The translations under genes and the position numbers were made by a program. Below are positions 32,401 through 43,571 of a stretch of 64,000 nucleotides of DNA, piece after piece. This DNA comes from Dendrophyllia cribrosa. Its lineage: Eukaryota > Cnidaria > Anthozoa > Scleractinia > Dendrophylliidae. Location: positions 15,857,139 through 15,921,138 of the forward strand of contig JAJLRJ010000006.1 in NCBI GenBank assembly GCA_024195265.1. The letters run 5' to 3'. The notes beneath the pieces were generated by a model. The model did not search any database and had not been told where the DNA came from. It saw only the letters and a list, made by a program, of their open reading frames with translations. Numbering within the stretch: position 1 is the first letter of the stretch; each line of letters opens with the position of its first letter.

Positions 32401-35400
32401 GATGCGCTGGAATGGATCCTAAAACACAATTACAGCCTACAAAATGTACTCCATATTTTAGATGACTTCTTTGTGGCTGAACGCTCCCGGGTACAGTGTT
32501 TAACCTCCTTTAGCACCCTTTTACGGGTATTTATGTCACTTCGAGCCCCGGTAGTGGCCGCCAAAACTTTGGGCCCTTCCCAGGTACTAGAATTTATGGG
32601 GATTGTTCTAGACACTACGCGGATGGAGGCCCGCCTTCCCGATGATAAACTTACCTGTACCAGGGATCTTATTGCGTCCTTTCGGGGCCGTCGGTTCGTA
32701 CGCCTCGTGGAGTTACAATCCCTCATTGGCACCCTACAATTCGCGTGCAAAGTCGTCACCCCGGGTAGAACGTTTTTACAGCGCATTATTAATCTCACTA
32801 GGGGGTCCGTAGTCGCTTCCATCACATCCGCCTAAACAAAGAGTTCTTTAAGGACCTCACCATGTGGCAAGCCTTCCTTATTGGGTGGAACGGTCGTTCC
32901 TTCTTCCTTGACCCAACCGTTACCCCCTCCCCTGACATGGAACTTTTTACCGACGCTGCCAGTACAGTAGGGTTTGGGGGATACTTTAATGGGAAATGGT
33001 TTCAGGGCAGGTGGCCAAACCACATGGTCATTAACAAAGAACGGGGAATTAGCATAGAATGGCAAGAACTCTTCCCCATAGTGGTCGCTTGTGCCATCTG
33101 GTACCCCCACTTTGCAGGGAAACGCCTACAATTCTGGTGTGATAACGAATCCGTCGTTTCTATCATCAACTCGGGTCATTCAAAGGCCCCACGCATCATG
33201 GACCTTCTCAGGTTCCTAGTCCTGATTTCCATGAAACACAACTTTTTTGTTAGGGCATGCCATGTCCCAGGGGTTTCTAACGACATCGCTGACGCCCTCT
33301 CACGCTTTCAGGAGGTCATTTCCGGGCAGCTGCTCCCAAGGCCGATCGGGACCCTTGCATCATCCCGCCTTCGTTAATGACCCTCTGAAGGACGAAGTCT
33401 TAATGTATGCCAATTGGGGTCTAGCCTGGAGAACCAATCGTACTTATGGCTCTGGCGAAAGACGTTTTATACGCTTTTGTCTCCTGCACCGTCTAGTTCA
33501 TGAGGGTGGTGACATTCTCCCCGCTTCTGAAGGAACCCTTATTTACTTTGCTTCCTACTTAGCAAGGTCAGTCCGTCATAGTACAATCAAATTGTATCTT
33601 GCAGCTGTGCGTAATCTCCACATTTCCTGTGGGCACAGCGATCCTCTAGTGGGTAAACTGCTTCTTAAAAAAGTTCTGCGGGGTATTCTTCGTTATCAAG
33701 GGCAACAACGGATCCTACGTCAACCCGTTACCCCGGGGATTTTACTTGCTATTCGTCCCTTTCTCCAAGCCTGGTTGGGTCCCAAAGATTTTTCAATGGT
33801 TTGGGCCGCATTCACTCTTGCCTTTTATGGCTTCCTGCGCTGCAGTGAATTGACCTACCAAGGGGTTCACACGTTTCGCCCTCGTTTTGACCTAAGTACC
33901 GAATGTGTGTCATTTCACCCAGTCTGGCTAGCCCGCAACACATTATTGTTACTCTTAAATCGTCTAAGACCGACTCCTTCCGAGCGGGTCAGTCTCTTCT
34001 CATTGCCCGGGCAGACACACCCGTGTGTGCCGTTGCCGCCATGCAACAGTATTTTCAATCCGCGTGTCCTTGTCCGGGTCCACTCTTTTCTTTTCAATCC
34101 GGTAGACTTCTCACTAGGTCAGCCGTTATGTGCCTGCTTCGTGACGCCGCTCGTCACGCTAGGCTCCCCTATCTTAGTCTTAAGGGTGATAGTTTTCGCA
34201 TAGGCGCCGCCTCCACAGCGGCTGCTGCCGGTTTGCCAGACTGGTTGATTAAAGTTCTAGGCCGTTGGTCTTCAGACTGCTACCAATTGAAGGGCTCCCT
34301 GCAACAACGTCCTGAGTGCGTTTTTGGTAACTTTCACTAAAATTGTATGTTTTAGGCCTTTTAAAGCACAGTTTTGTCAAATTAATGATTTATTATTGTT
34401 AAGGTACTTAAAACAGCTCCAAAATGGGGAAGAAAATCCACATCTTTGAGAAAATGTTTTGGGCCCCTATGACACCCTATGGCTCCCAGGACACCCTATT
34501 TATCTTTTCAAAATAAAAAATTATTCTGTTTGAAGATAGAAGATTTGTTGACCTGGATTAAATCCTTTCAGTCATATGTACATGATCCAGTCATAATTTT
34601 GGCAAGTGAGTCCCTTTGGAGACCAAAAATCCAGGATTTCCGTGAAAATTTTCCAAAAACGCACTGAGGACGTTATTGCAGGGAGCCCTTCAAATGGACT
34701 AACCCTAAGGAGTTTGACAAAGTTCACCTGAGAAAAAAGCAGAGTTCTGGCCCTCAAGTGCTTTGACTGTACATTCCGGCCCTAGTTACATCCAAAACTG
34801 CATAGAACGTAAGTTGGAAGAACTCAAAACGACGCCATTATTATAAACAAAACAGACTGGCCGTGAGAATATGCGACCGCAATACTCCTGACCCGCGCCA
34901 ACGACCTGAACGGCGGGCTTATCGATCGTGTTCGCCACTTGCGACAACATGGCTGAACAGCGAACAACTCAGTAGTTGAGCGCTGGTTTAAGCCATGTTT
35001 CAGGCCCGCTCGGCGATGGAAGGACATCATGAAGTCCGGAAATCCTTAAGTCTCTAGCACCTCTCAAAGAAACGAGTCGTGTTTCTTGTCATACCTCGTG
35101 TCTAAAGCGCCATTTAGCGCTCGTGAAAAATGGACCTTGGTGGACAAGGCGAGCCGGCGGGAAAGTCTGCAATCATTTCGGATCAGAAAAGGGGCAGTGT
35201 TGTGAGTTGTGGCCCATTTGCCATCCCGTGCCGTGGTCGAAACGCCCGATATCCGAAGTGCTTCCAGACTTATAATATTTTGCTATAATTTTCGGGCGGG
35301 AACTCCATTTCGGATTTGCCATAGAATTTCCCGACATGCTTTGCGACAGTGGCACAGAGGCCCGCTGTGCGTGTTCGGGCACTTGAAATACAGCTTTGGG

Positions 35401-38400
35401 CCGCTCAAAGTGAGTTCTTGCTGGCCGGCCGAAATTGGGAAAGGCAGGCAAAGGCTGTGAGCCGGCAGCGGAGAACCGGGAGCGCTAATTCCTAGGAGGT
35501 CCGCGAAACTAAGCATGGCTGACCAGTATTGGCGATAAAATGGAGCGATTTTGAGGGAATGAACTTTGGTTCGGGATTGTTTTTTTTTTCTTGAACAGGA
35601 TTTAGCATACAGGCCGAAACTTGGCCATGTGAAGTGAAAAATCAGCATAAAATCGAGAAATTTGTGTAAACTTAGGGATTCATTTTCTCGAGCAGAGACA
35701 CGGAATTATCTTTTTTTGCATACCTTATTTCTCAAAAACGAAATTCTGAACAATGTTTTGCCATTAGTTTGTAGTTCAAATGCCAAAGAGGAGGCAAATC
35801 TAAGCGAGAATAAATAAAAAAACTGGCCTTACGTTCGACATGAGACGGTTATGCACCCAGCCCTTCAAATGTCTAACTTGATCAGTATTCATAACAGTAA
35901 TCCCAAGCGGCACATAGTACACAAAGACAACACGCTGCAGTGCTTTTTTTAGTTTTATTGATGAAAGGAACAACTTGTTTTTTTAATTGCTTTATTGGGT
36001 ACTCTCTTTAAAGGCAGTGAAACTAACAACATGCGTTTTTTTCGAGTGAAACGAACAATTTGAGTGGTTTAAAGGCAGTGAAACAAACAACATGCGTTTT
36101 TTTCGAGTGAAACGAACAATTTGAGTGGTTTAAAGGCAGTGAAACTAACAACATGCGTTTTTTTCGAGTGAAACAAACAATTTGAGTGGTTTAAAGGCAG
36201 TGAAACTAACAACATGCGTTTTTTTCGAGTGAAACAAACAATTTGAGTGGTTTAAAGGCAGTGAAACTAACAACATGCGTTTTTTTCGAGTGAAACAAAC
36301 AATTTGAGTGGTTTAAAGGCAGTGAAACTAACAACATGCATTTTTTTCGAGTGAAACGAACAATTTGAGTGGTTTAACGGCAGTGAAACTAACAACTTGC
36401 GTTTTTTTCGAGTGAAACAAACAACTTGAGTGGTTTAAAAGGAGTGAAACGAACCAACAGTGCTTTACCACACTTGTCTAAACACAAGTCCGTGGCGAAG
36501 AAACGGCAATTTTTGAATAATTTCAGTATTTTGTCAGTCACGCGCTTTCAAATAAAAAGACTGGATATTTTCAAAATTTGTTCCAGCGATTTATCTTAGA
36601 CCTCTCATCCGATGGACTTCAAACTTTACCAATCTTATTTTCTAGACGAGAGCTAACATTCCACCAAAAATGAGGGTAATCGAAGGAACTCAATTTTTTC
36701 CATACATTTCTTCTAAATTTATAGGGAATGTATGGAAAAATGGAAAAAAAAAATGTTTCTCCGATTTCGCTGATTTTTAATGGACAATTACCTCTTATCT
36801 GGCAAATGAGTCTGACAAAGTTTGAAGTCCATCGGATGAAGGGTCTCAGAGAAATTGCTGGAACAAATTTGAAAGTGTCCAGCTTTTATATGAAGGGCTC
36901 CCTGCAACAACGTCCTGAGTGCGTTTTTGGTAACTTTCACTAAAATTGTATGTTTTAGGCCTTTTAAAGCACAGTTTTGTCAAATTAATGATTTATTATT
37001 GTTAAGGTACTTAAAACAGCTCCAAAATGGGGAAGAAAATCCACATCTTTGAGAAAATGTTTTGGGCCCCTATGACACCCTATGGCTCCCAGGACACCCT
37101 ATTTATCTTTTCAAAATAAAAAATTATTCTGTTTGAAGATAGAAGATTTGTTGACCTGGATTAAATCCTTTCAGTCATATGTACATGATCCAGTCATAAT
37201 TTTGGCAAGTGAGTCCCTTTGGAGGCCAAAAATCCAGGATTTCCGTGAAAATTTTCCAAAAACGCACTGAGGACGTTATTGCAGGGAGCCCTTCAATTGT
37301 ATATAAGGACACCACGACAGGTCCTGCTGTCTGCAGCCCCCAGGATGGCTAGCATTCTTAAATAATAAATGTTCATTTTTTCCTAGAAGTTATTTTAATT
37401 TTATTTGTTTTTTGCTTGGGGGGATACCCGCTTCGCGTGCATCTGTGGCGGTTAAGTCTGTGCAGCGACTTCCCCAAGCTTAGTTTACCAGTTTATTCTA
37501 TCGTTTTTTCACGTTATCGACCTGCCAATATTCCGGTCCGATCCAGCACCGCTGGTTAGATAGGTGAGGCGCAATAGGTCGTTTAGTTGTTTATGTTTGC
37601 GCGTTGCTGGCCTTAGGTTTCAGCTCGTAGTGCTGCCGCTGTAGCGCGTTGCTGGCCTAGTTTTTAGACCTGCCAATACTCTTCTCAGAGTGGCGCGTTG
37701 CTGGCCTTAGGTGTGCTGCCACTGCAGCGCGTTGTTGGCCTAGGTTGCAGCTCGTAGTGCCAGAAGAAGTGAGGCTTTAAAAGGTCACGCAATGGAAGTC
37801 GCCTGTCACGCCAATCACCGAGCGGTGTCCCCCTATTTAACGCCAATTGTGTCTGGTGGTCTTTATTCTACATAAGTTATGGATTGAATTATTAACCAAT
37901 TACGGAAAGGCTATTTGGAGGTTCAATTTAACGGAACAGTGACATTAACGAATGGTTTTCCGATATCGATTTTTATCGATTGACTTCCCTGGGCTGTAAA
38001 TGAACCTTTGTTCTGTTCTTGAGTAAAGAGTTTGGCTAATTTTGCCTGGAGCAAGTGGCAGAGGTACATTTGTGTATTTTGCAGATCGTTGAATGCAAAA
38101 TTACATTCGGTTCCCTCTTGTGTGTCTGTATTGATTTACATGATACCAGCACTACAGTAAATCTCATTTCTCATTTCTCATTTCTCATTTCTGATGGAGG
38201 TGCTTGTTGGAAAATATGGAAAAACACCCTAAAAGGTACCAGAATCTCGTTTGATAGGTGTGGCTCAAACATATTTTTTACTCCTAAGAGGTACCAATTT
38301 TATACAACACAAGACATATTCCATCATTTTTTTTTCAGCTCAATACCCTAAAAGGTACCGCGATAATTCTAACCATGGTCATTTTAGATTTCGGCACCCT

Positions 38401-38835
38401 AAGCAGTACCAATCTACAAATTTTGACCTCTAAAAGATACGACGAGCATCCCCGTCATTTTGATATCGGAGTCCCCCCCCCTGGTAGCTATGCTCCTGCA
38501 TTTGACTGTAATGGTGATACAGTTCTAAAATAGAACGTCTGGAATAGGGTAGGGATTTTCGGTGTCTAGTCTAGTATAGGGATGCAAAATCAGCTTAACA
38601 TGGTCTGGTATAGGTTAAGAGTTTCAAGAGTTCCAGCGGCACACCCCCACCCAAAATTATACAGAGTACCTCCCCCAGGAGCAACACCAGCATGCACCAT
38701 ATCCATAAACTTGTTAGCTGACTTGATATTTGTTTGTCAACTGACAAGTTGTGACTAAAACGTTTTGTCTCATTTATATTTAGCTATGATGAGAGATGTG
38801 AAAGGTATTTTTGCCTTGGATGTTCAGAACATTAG
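29425..38835 (+). CDS. SIVA1: Apoptosis regulatory protein Siva, three exons
   Basis: Siva is a small zinc-binding pro-apoptotic adaptor that in vertebrates binds CD27-type TNF receptors and p53 regulators. CDS exons are 29425-29530, 29900-30128 and 38784-38835; all junctions are GT-AG and in phase, giving 128 aa. The start MPKRNFPFDGTSPLQLKTHV matches the human MPKRSCPFADVAPLQLKVRV pattern. The Cys-rich C-terminus (FKCQRC, CVFCERQTCTDCSRQC, CGGMFCCLC, YFCLGCSEH) aligns with human CSSCVR, CGQCERALCGQC and VLCTSC. The length lies between the human long (175) and short (110) isoforms, and the middle loop encoded by human exon 2 is absent. Intron 2 is 8,655 bp, filled by nested transposons. Confidence 0.93.
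30776..31771 (+). pseudogene. Gag-like ORF1 of a tyrosine-recombinase retrotransposon
   Basis: Open from 30776 after an in-frame TGA, with no clear native start (first ATG 30881). The acidic N-terminus is followed by a basic Arg-rich region. Near the end come a zinc knuckle (CFLCSSPYHSQTDC) and a CCCH-like finger (CYNFNKPGGCSRRSCQFQHVC). This layout is typical of Gag proteins of Ngaro/DIRS-like elements. Confidence 0.72.
31790..33377 (+). pseudogene. Reverse transcriptase/RNase H of the same element, with two frameshifts
   Basis: RT begins around VLEHELLRHPDRTFVNN and continues through GVVPKK and GHSV. An extra A near 32150 shifts frame; the RT then resumes with DLKSAFRLIPIHPDDW and the active-site box HILDDFF (about 32452). 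A lost G in the G-run near 32803 shifts frame again before RNase H, which shows ELFTDAASTVGFGG, FWCDNESVVSIIN and VSNDIADALSRF. LPFVLRSAP has V where related elements have G. The family is DIRS/Ngaro-type RT. The breaks make it non-functional. Confidence 0.8.
33370..34288 (+). pseudogene. Tyrosine recombinase, N-terminal and core part, split from its C-terminus
   Basis: Integrase-type tyrosine recombinase of an Ngaro/DIRS-like element, used in place of a DDE integrase. The first catalytic Arg sits in GFLRCSELT. A frameshift in a TGTGTG tract near 33905 is followed by the second catalytic box, where SFRIGAAS is preceded by Asp instead of the expected His. GRWSSDCYQ is then cut by the 3-kb insertion starting at 34289. 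The remaining codons, including the YIR tyrosine, lie at 37299-37365. Confidence 0.82.
34289..34691. mobile_element. GAAGGGCTCCC MITE, left copy (403 bp)
   Basis: Ends GAAGGGCTCCCTGCAACAAC and ACGTTATTGCAGGGAGCCC then TTC. By eye it differs from the right copy at a single position (A for G near 34622). Confidence 0.9.
34692..36009. other. Interior of composite unit, unassigned
   Basis: About 1.3 kb of moderately GC-rich sequence. Short frames on both strands overlap each other and show no domain. It may be captured genomic DNA. Confidence 0.35.
36010..36445. repeat. 61-bp tandem array, about 7 copies
   Basis: Unit starts AAAGGCAGTGAAACTAACAA and contains TTTTTTTCGAGTGAAAC. Period 61 between starts at 36010, 36071, 36132, 36193 and onward. 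Copies are nearly identical except the last two. Confidence 0.92.
36555..36885. mobile_element. Palindromic MITE-like element in the composite unit
   Basis: Inverted arms AAATTTGTTCCAGC and GCTGGAACAAATTT, with matching inner CATCCGATGGACTTCAAACT and its complement. Centre near 36720. Confidence 0.6.
36892..37294. mobile_element. GAAGGGCTCCC MITE, right copy (403 bp)
   Basis: Same length and orientation as the left copy. Its right end abuts AATT and the recombinase remnant. Confidence 0.9.
37299..37365 (+). pseudogene. C-terminal tail of the tyrosine recombinase
   Basis: Codons for YIRTPRQVLL and onward to a TAA at 37363-37365 continue the frame broken at 34288. The tyrosine in YIR is the expected nucleophile position of this family. 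Confidence 0.82.
37599..37760 (+). repeat. Short direct repeats in the retroelement 3' region
   Basis: Four copies of GCGCGTTGCTGGCCTAG-like units (starts near 37599, 37644, 37692, 37727), some followed by GTTGCAGCTCGTAGTGC. Terminal repeated blocks of this sort are expected of Ngaro-type elements with split direct repeats. Confidence 0.6.
38196..38485. repeat. Second copy of the GGTACC-unit repeat
   Basis: ACACCCTAAAAGGTACCAGA, CCTAAGAGGTACCA and ACCCTAAGCAGTACCA parallel 6186-6500. Lies in SIVA intron 2, just before exon 3. Confidence 0.5.
38784..38835 (+). CDS. SIVA1: SIVA exon 3 (terminal)
   Basis: Acceptor tatatttag|C completes the split codon AA|C and gives YDERCERYFCLGCSEH then TAG. 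It is separated from exon 2 by 8.7 kb of mobile DNA. Confidence 0.9.
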
Positions 38836-41410
38836 GAGTAAAGAGCTGTGCCAGCAATTATGGAAATGACCTTAAAACTATTATTTATTTGAAATGTTAT
38901 TTGTGAAGGATTGATGTAAAACATTTGTATTGTGTGGTTTCGAAAATATCTATACCATGCCATGTATCTTCCACATGGAAGGTTATTTGAAATACATGTA
39001 CTAACGGGGAGGGGGGTCTCAAATGCCAAAGTTATAAAGGAAAGTATGTGGCTAAATTGAAATTTCCAGTGGGGTGGGGGTGAGAGATCCTAACCAAAAA
39101 GCCTTCTGAGGGAGTACAGTAGTATGGATTTTTTCTGGAACAACACATAATTTGTATATTTCAGTGGAAACCAGTGTTACCTCACAACCAACATGCATAG
39201 TCATATTTATGTCAGGATCTTTAACTGCTTGTGCTTTTGATGCCATAGTAACAAGATGGCTGTATTCATTGCTAGTAATGCAAATTCCACAATACTACAT
39301 GTTATTGTATGTTTGTAAATTTAAAATATGAAGTTAAAGGCTCTTAGGGCAAGAGTAGAGACAATTCAGATCTTTAAACAGGGTTGTACATACATTTGAA
39401 ATGCTAAAATAATTCTATATTTTGATCAGTATTAAGATTGTAACAATAGTAGCAAAAAGTATGTAACCTAAGTTTCCTAGAAAAATTCTGGAATTTTATC
39501 CATGTATTACTAGACAGTAAGTCCATACCAACTGTAAAGATTTGAGATTACGATTCCAAAGAGGAAAACATCCTATATTCTAGTTCCAAGCCTGAAAAAT
39601 TAACAAGCTTTCCTTGCCTGTACAGGCAATTGATTCTGTAATGACCCTGTTAAAAGATCAAATAATTATTTGGTATGATAAATATGTCAGAAGTCAGAAT
39701 GTTTTTGTTGTTACAAACATGTACTTATTTATGAACTACCCCTTGGGACACTTTACAAGTGTTTAGGAACAAGCTTTTAAAACAGTTAAAACTGTTCAAG
39801 GACCTTTCAGTGAATTACACCCAACATTATACTTATTTAGTTTCAGCTTGTAATAATTTATTGTTTATTAATATAAAATTCTGTATTTCGTATCATACAT
39901 GTATCCATCTGTTAAACTGTTATTATTACATACATATAGATTGATTTACATTGTTTAATAAATTTGGTTTCTAAAAGCATTGTTTCTGTGTACAAATAGC
40001 TTATAATAGCTCAAACACTGATACTAAATTACTAAAGTGTCGACAGCTGCTTTCTTGCCCAATCCTTTGTGGGGCACTGACTGCGGTGAAAGCAGCTGAC
40101 GCATCAGACTACTTTGCAACACCCAATGTCATGCTGTGACTAAAAATATTGAACAGAGTCCAAAAACAAGCTATTCTGTCATTTAAAGTACAGTAATTAA
40201 GTAATGATCCGCATAAGAAGGATAGCGCTGAACGGCAATGGAATGTCAAACACAATGGAATGTCAAGATTTTTCATTGTTACAACTAGTGATCTTATTGG
40301 CCTAGACTCAAAAACCGCTAAAAAGTTAAGGTTCAAGGTGCATTTTATCTAATTTTTTTAAGGTTTCAAGTAATTTGAGACCCAATCGCACAACATACAA
40401 TTTTTAAAAGAAATTGTATTTGGGGAACTTCATCAAAGAAGCAAAATTATTAGCTATTGTCTTCTGCTATTCTGATTGGTTAAGCACGAACATTTCCTAA
40501 AATTTATTTGATGCAAATGGGTTTTCTTTATTTTTATAATGAAATATAATTATTAACCATCAGCTCCTCCTCTATTCTTGAAATCAAAGATATTCTATGT
40601 GGGAAAGAGCTAATGCCGCAGAACAATGAAGTTTGCTATCGTTCTTATGTGGAACAATACTTAAACATACGGTAGGAAAATCAAAGACAAGAATAGGGAC
40701 CTTACCTCAGGCCCAAAGCCAGACCAAAATAATTACCAACATGAAGTAGAGAAAAAAAAAACGTTGTGTTACAACGTGGTTGCCCAGGTTGGGTGGTTCA
40801 GTTGCAGAACATTTTGTTATGTTTATATTTAATAAAACCGGATGCAGGCCAGCTTCTGTTTAGTACTCAGTGCAACGGTATTATCACGAAATTTTGCCAA
40901 TTCAGTACATGTCAGTAATCCAAATTAATACACTAAAATAGGCCAAGAGCAAAAACTGAGAGAAATAGAATTAACAGCTGGAAAGATATTTATATTGATC
41001 ATTATTTGCAATAGTAGGAAAAGTGCAAAGAGAATGGAGCGTAAAACTCCCAGTATTTTAAACGCAGTTTCGAGGCAGTCACCGTGACAAAGTGCGTGAC
41101 ATTTTCTCTCCTCTTCGTATGTCACGCGAATCTCAACTTTCCTTCAATTCATTTTTTAATCATTTTTTATTTTTCTAACCCGTAATAGCAACCGTTACCT
41201 CTCATACTGAGAATTTTTAAAACGACAATTTACCCGGAAATAGTTAAGCCCACCGAACACTGACAGTTTTAAACTGGAAGTTATGGAAATTACTAGCAAT
41301 TTCTAGAACACACTTCCGGTTTCGAAAGACTGACTCACGCTGCCAAAGCAGTTTTGGGTGAAAATTCTAGAAAGCTAAATTTAGACCTTCTAAAATTATA
41401 ATGTTAAGTA
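38836..41410. other. SIVA 3' UTR and intergenic stretch
   Basis: AT-rich sequence, no supportable gene. There is a possible hairpin CAGCTGCTTTC / GAAAGCAGCTG near 40043-40101. Confidence 0.5.
39957..39962 (+). terminator. Candidate SIVA polyadenylation signal
   Basis: AATAAA about 1.1 kb after the SIVA stop codon, the first well-placed signal after AT-rich sequence with no other gene. Confidence 0.45.
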
Positions 41411-41506
41411 ATGAAGATTATAAAAGCGAGTGTCGCAGCAGTCAGAGTAAAATATTCTGATAAACTCGCCGTAAAAGTTGAGACCAAGCGAGTAACAGAA
41501 GACAAA

Positions 41507-42469
41507 ATGGAGACGGAATTTATATGCGAAAATTGCAAGAAGCAAGTTTCTGCCGAAAACTACCAGATGCACTTGCTGCACTGCAAAAGAAATATTCAGC
41601 TCTGTCCTTTGTGTGGCGAAGCAGTATCTCGAAGGGAAGAGAAAGAGCATTTTGAGGAATATCACGCAGAGATCGACTGTGTTCAATGTGGACAAAAAAC
41701 CACGAGAATCGAGGAAGGGAATCACTTGGCGAACGAATGCGGAAAAAGACCGATCCTGTGCCGGTACTGCGAGATTTTGCTGCCGAGAGAGAAAATGGAA
41801 GAGCACGAGGAATTTTGCAGTTCGAGGACAGAATTGTGTCAGAAATGCAGTCGGTACGTGTTGATAAAAGATCTTCAGAAGCACGAGAAATCCTGCGATG
41901 GTGGCTCAAGTACTAGCACTGCTGTTCTGCCTTGTGAGTTCTGTGGCGCGCCGATCGCGTATGATCAACTTGATACTCATCAACGACTGTGTCCGATTGA
42001 AAGGCAAAGTTTGCAAGGTCATGTACCGCTATTTGTAGAAGGTGATGATGGTTTATTTCGAGAGATTGTAGAAGGAAAAGCGACAGTGGCGAGCAACCAA
42101 GAGGTAACCGGAAGCGGAAATAGAACGTTCACTGGCTCAGTCTTGCATGAAAGCGCCGAAGCTCGAGTTCAACAAGAGAATTTAGATAACAACATTGTCG
42201 CTTTACCGTGTGAAATTTGTGGAGAACTCTGCCCTTCTGATCGATTAATGGATCATCAAGAAGAATGCAGTCAAGAAAGTGAAAATGATCTGGATCAGGA
42301 ATCTTCGACTTCCGGGATGCAAGAACCCTATGGATCTAACTTCCGGTTTGCGGGGTTGCGGAGAAATCACCCAACCAGGGAAATGAACAACTATTTTGAC
42401 TCCTTTTTCTTCGTGAGTCCTCCACATGATGTCTTTGGAAGCCTTTTTCAACAAAGCTTGTTTCGTTAA
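41507..42469 (+). CDS. TRAF-type zinc-finger protein of the TRAFD1/XAF1 family, intronless
   Basis: Family members restrain or tune innate signalling (TRAFD1/FLN29) or antagonise XIAP (XAF1). From the Met at 41507 the protein has 320 aa. The preferred start gives METEFICENCKK, like human TRAFD1 and XAF1 N-termini; the frame opens further at 41411 but the extra 32 residues look non-conserved. Successive fingers are CENCKKQVS...HLLHC, CPLCGEAV...H, CVQCGQKT...C, CRYCEILLPREKMEEHEEFC, then SRTELCQKCSRYV (human ARTELCGNCGRNV), CEFCGAPI...HQRLC and a last CEICGELCPSDRLMDHQEEC. The tail is short and disordered. No introns. The exact orthologue (TRAFD1 or XAF1) cannot be decided by eye. Confidence 0.85.
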   Translation: METEFICENCKKQVSAENYQMHLLHCKRNIQLCPLCGEAVSRREEKEHFEEYHAEIDCVQCGQKTTRIEEGNHLANECGKRPILCRYCEILLPREKMEEHEEFCSSRTELCQKCSRYVLIKDLQKHEKSCDGGSSTSTAVLPCEFCGAPIAYDQLDTHQRLCPIERQSLQGHVPLFVEGDDGLFREIVEGKATVASNQEVTGSGNRTFTGSVLHESAEARVQQENLDNNIVALPCEICGELCPSDRLMDHQEECSQESENDLDQESSTSGMQEPYGSNFRFAGLRRNHPTREMNNYFDSFFFVSPPHDVFGSLFQQSLFR

Positions 42470-42647
42470 CTCGAAGACAGAATGTGGCCATTTGACACGA
42501 TGAGGAGCCTGTGGCCTCGTACATAATGAGACAGAATATTATGCAACGTAAATATAGAAGATTGTAAAAATTGTGTATAAATGCATTTCCTTCTAGAGCC
42601 AAGCCTTTGAAAATGCAGTAATATGTTGTAACTTTTGATCCTAAAGT

Positions 42648-43188
42648 GTGTCGATCCCCGGGGAGAGGGGGGGGGGGGGGGGGGGGGGGTGGGGATGGGT
42701 AGCGGTAGTAGCAAGCCCTTGACGGGAATCTCTGCAAATTTTTGGCTGGGGTGTGCCGCTGGGACTCTGAGACCCTTAACCTACACTAGACCATTTTAGC
42801 TGCATTTTACAACCCTATTCTAGGCTAAACACCGAAAAATTCTATCCTATCCTAGACCTATTCCAGACTCGCTATTTTCCAGAAACTCATTCGTTTATTA
42901 AGATTTCTTTGTTATTAGTTAACAGGGGTCAGTAAAAATGCCGTACTGCCCACCGTACCGATTTTTAAATGCCATTTGCCAGTTAACCTTGTCTGGACTA
43001 AATTCTTCATGCAACTGATCAGTTTCGCGGGAAATGATACCCTATTCTTGACCAAAAATCTCTGATTACTATACCCTATCCCAAACTAAACTGCTTGAAA
43101 ACTATACCCTTCACAGCGGCACATACCTATATAGCTCATATATGGGAGTACCCCCCCCCCCCCCCCCCCCCCCCCCTCGGGGAATCTA
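42648..43188. mobile_element. GC-ended repeat with G-run and C-run termini
   Basis: Left end CCCCGGGGAGAGG plus a G-run, right end a C-run plus CTCGGGGAATC. The interior has GTGCCGCTGGGACTCTGAG and repeated ACCCTATTC / CCTAGAC motifs. It resembles the shorter element 43959-44401. Confidence 0.5.
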
Positions 43189-43571
43189 TTAACATCAACT
43201 CAGTCTTGGCAATGTATTCGTCCTGAGCCATTCAAGAAGGTTTATAGATAATTCGCTATTTACTACAGTTTCATGTTCCGTTAACCCTATTCGGCCTGGG
43301 CTTTTTTTAAGTTCCTGAGCCTGGAGGGGGGGGGGGGGGGGGGTGCACATTGTGCCCCCCCTTCGTAACTTCAAGAACATTAAGGCTATGACAATGAAAC
43401 CTAGAGGACACATAGTACGTCCAAAACTGTCTCTGTCCCTTATTCTACGGTGGCCCATTAGTGCCACTGCTACACACTGTAAAACAAAGCCGTCTCTGTA
43501 TAAAAACTCGCCTCCTCTGTGCAATGATACTTGTTTTCCATACAAGTATAAGCCTGTTGCATAGAAATGAA

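Larger units (their letters stand above)
34289..37294. mobile_element. 3.0-kb composite unit bounded by two near-identical MITEs
   Basis: AATT at 34285-34288 and 37295-37298 is a 4-bp target duplication at the outer ends only. The inner flanks are AAAT (34692-34695) and ATAT (36888-36891). Removing the unit with one AATT restores the recombinase reading frame. The 2.2-kb interior holds a 61-bp tandem array and a palindromic element but no transposase. Confidence 0.85.
30219..38008. mobile_element. ATCGAT-rich inverted-repeat element split by a retrotransposon
   Basis: The left end GGTGGTCAATCGATAAAA (about 30224) and the right end TTTTATCGATTGACTTCCC (about 37984) are inverted. The left 540 bp is dense in ATCGATAA motifs and the right 50 bp resumes them. 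The retroelement lies between about 30767 and 37955. The exact break was not resolved. Confidence 0.55.

Noticed and set aside
34479..34667. 62-codon frame repeated identically at 37082-37270
   Set aside because: The repetition comes from the duplicated MITE, not from a conserved gene.
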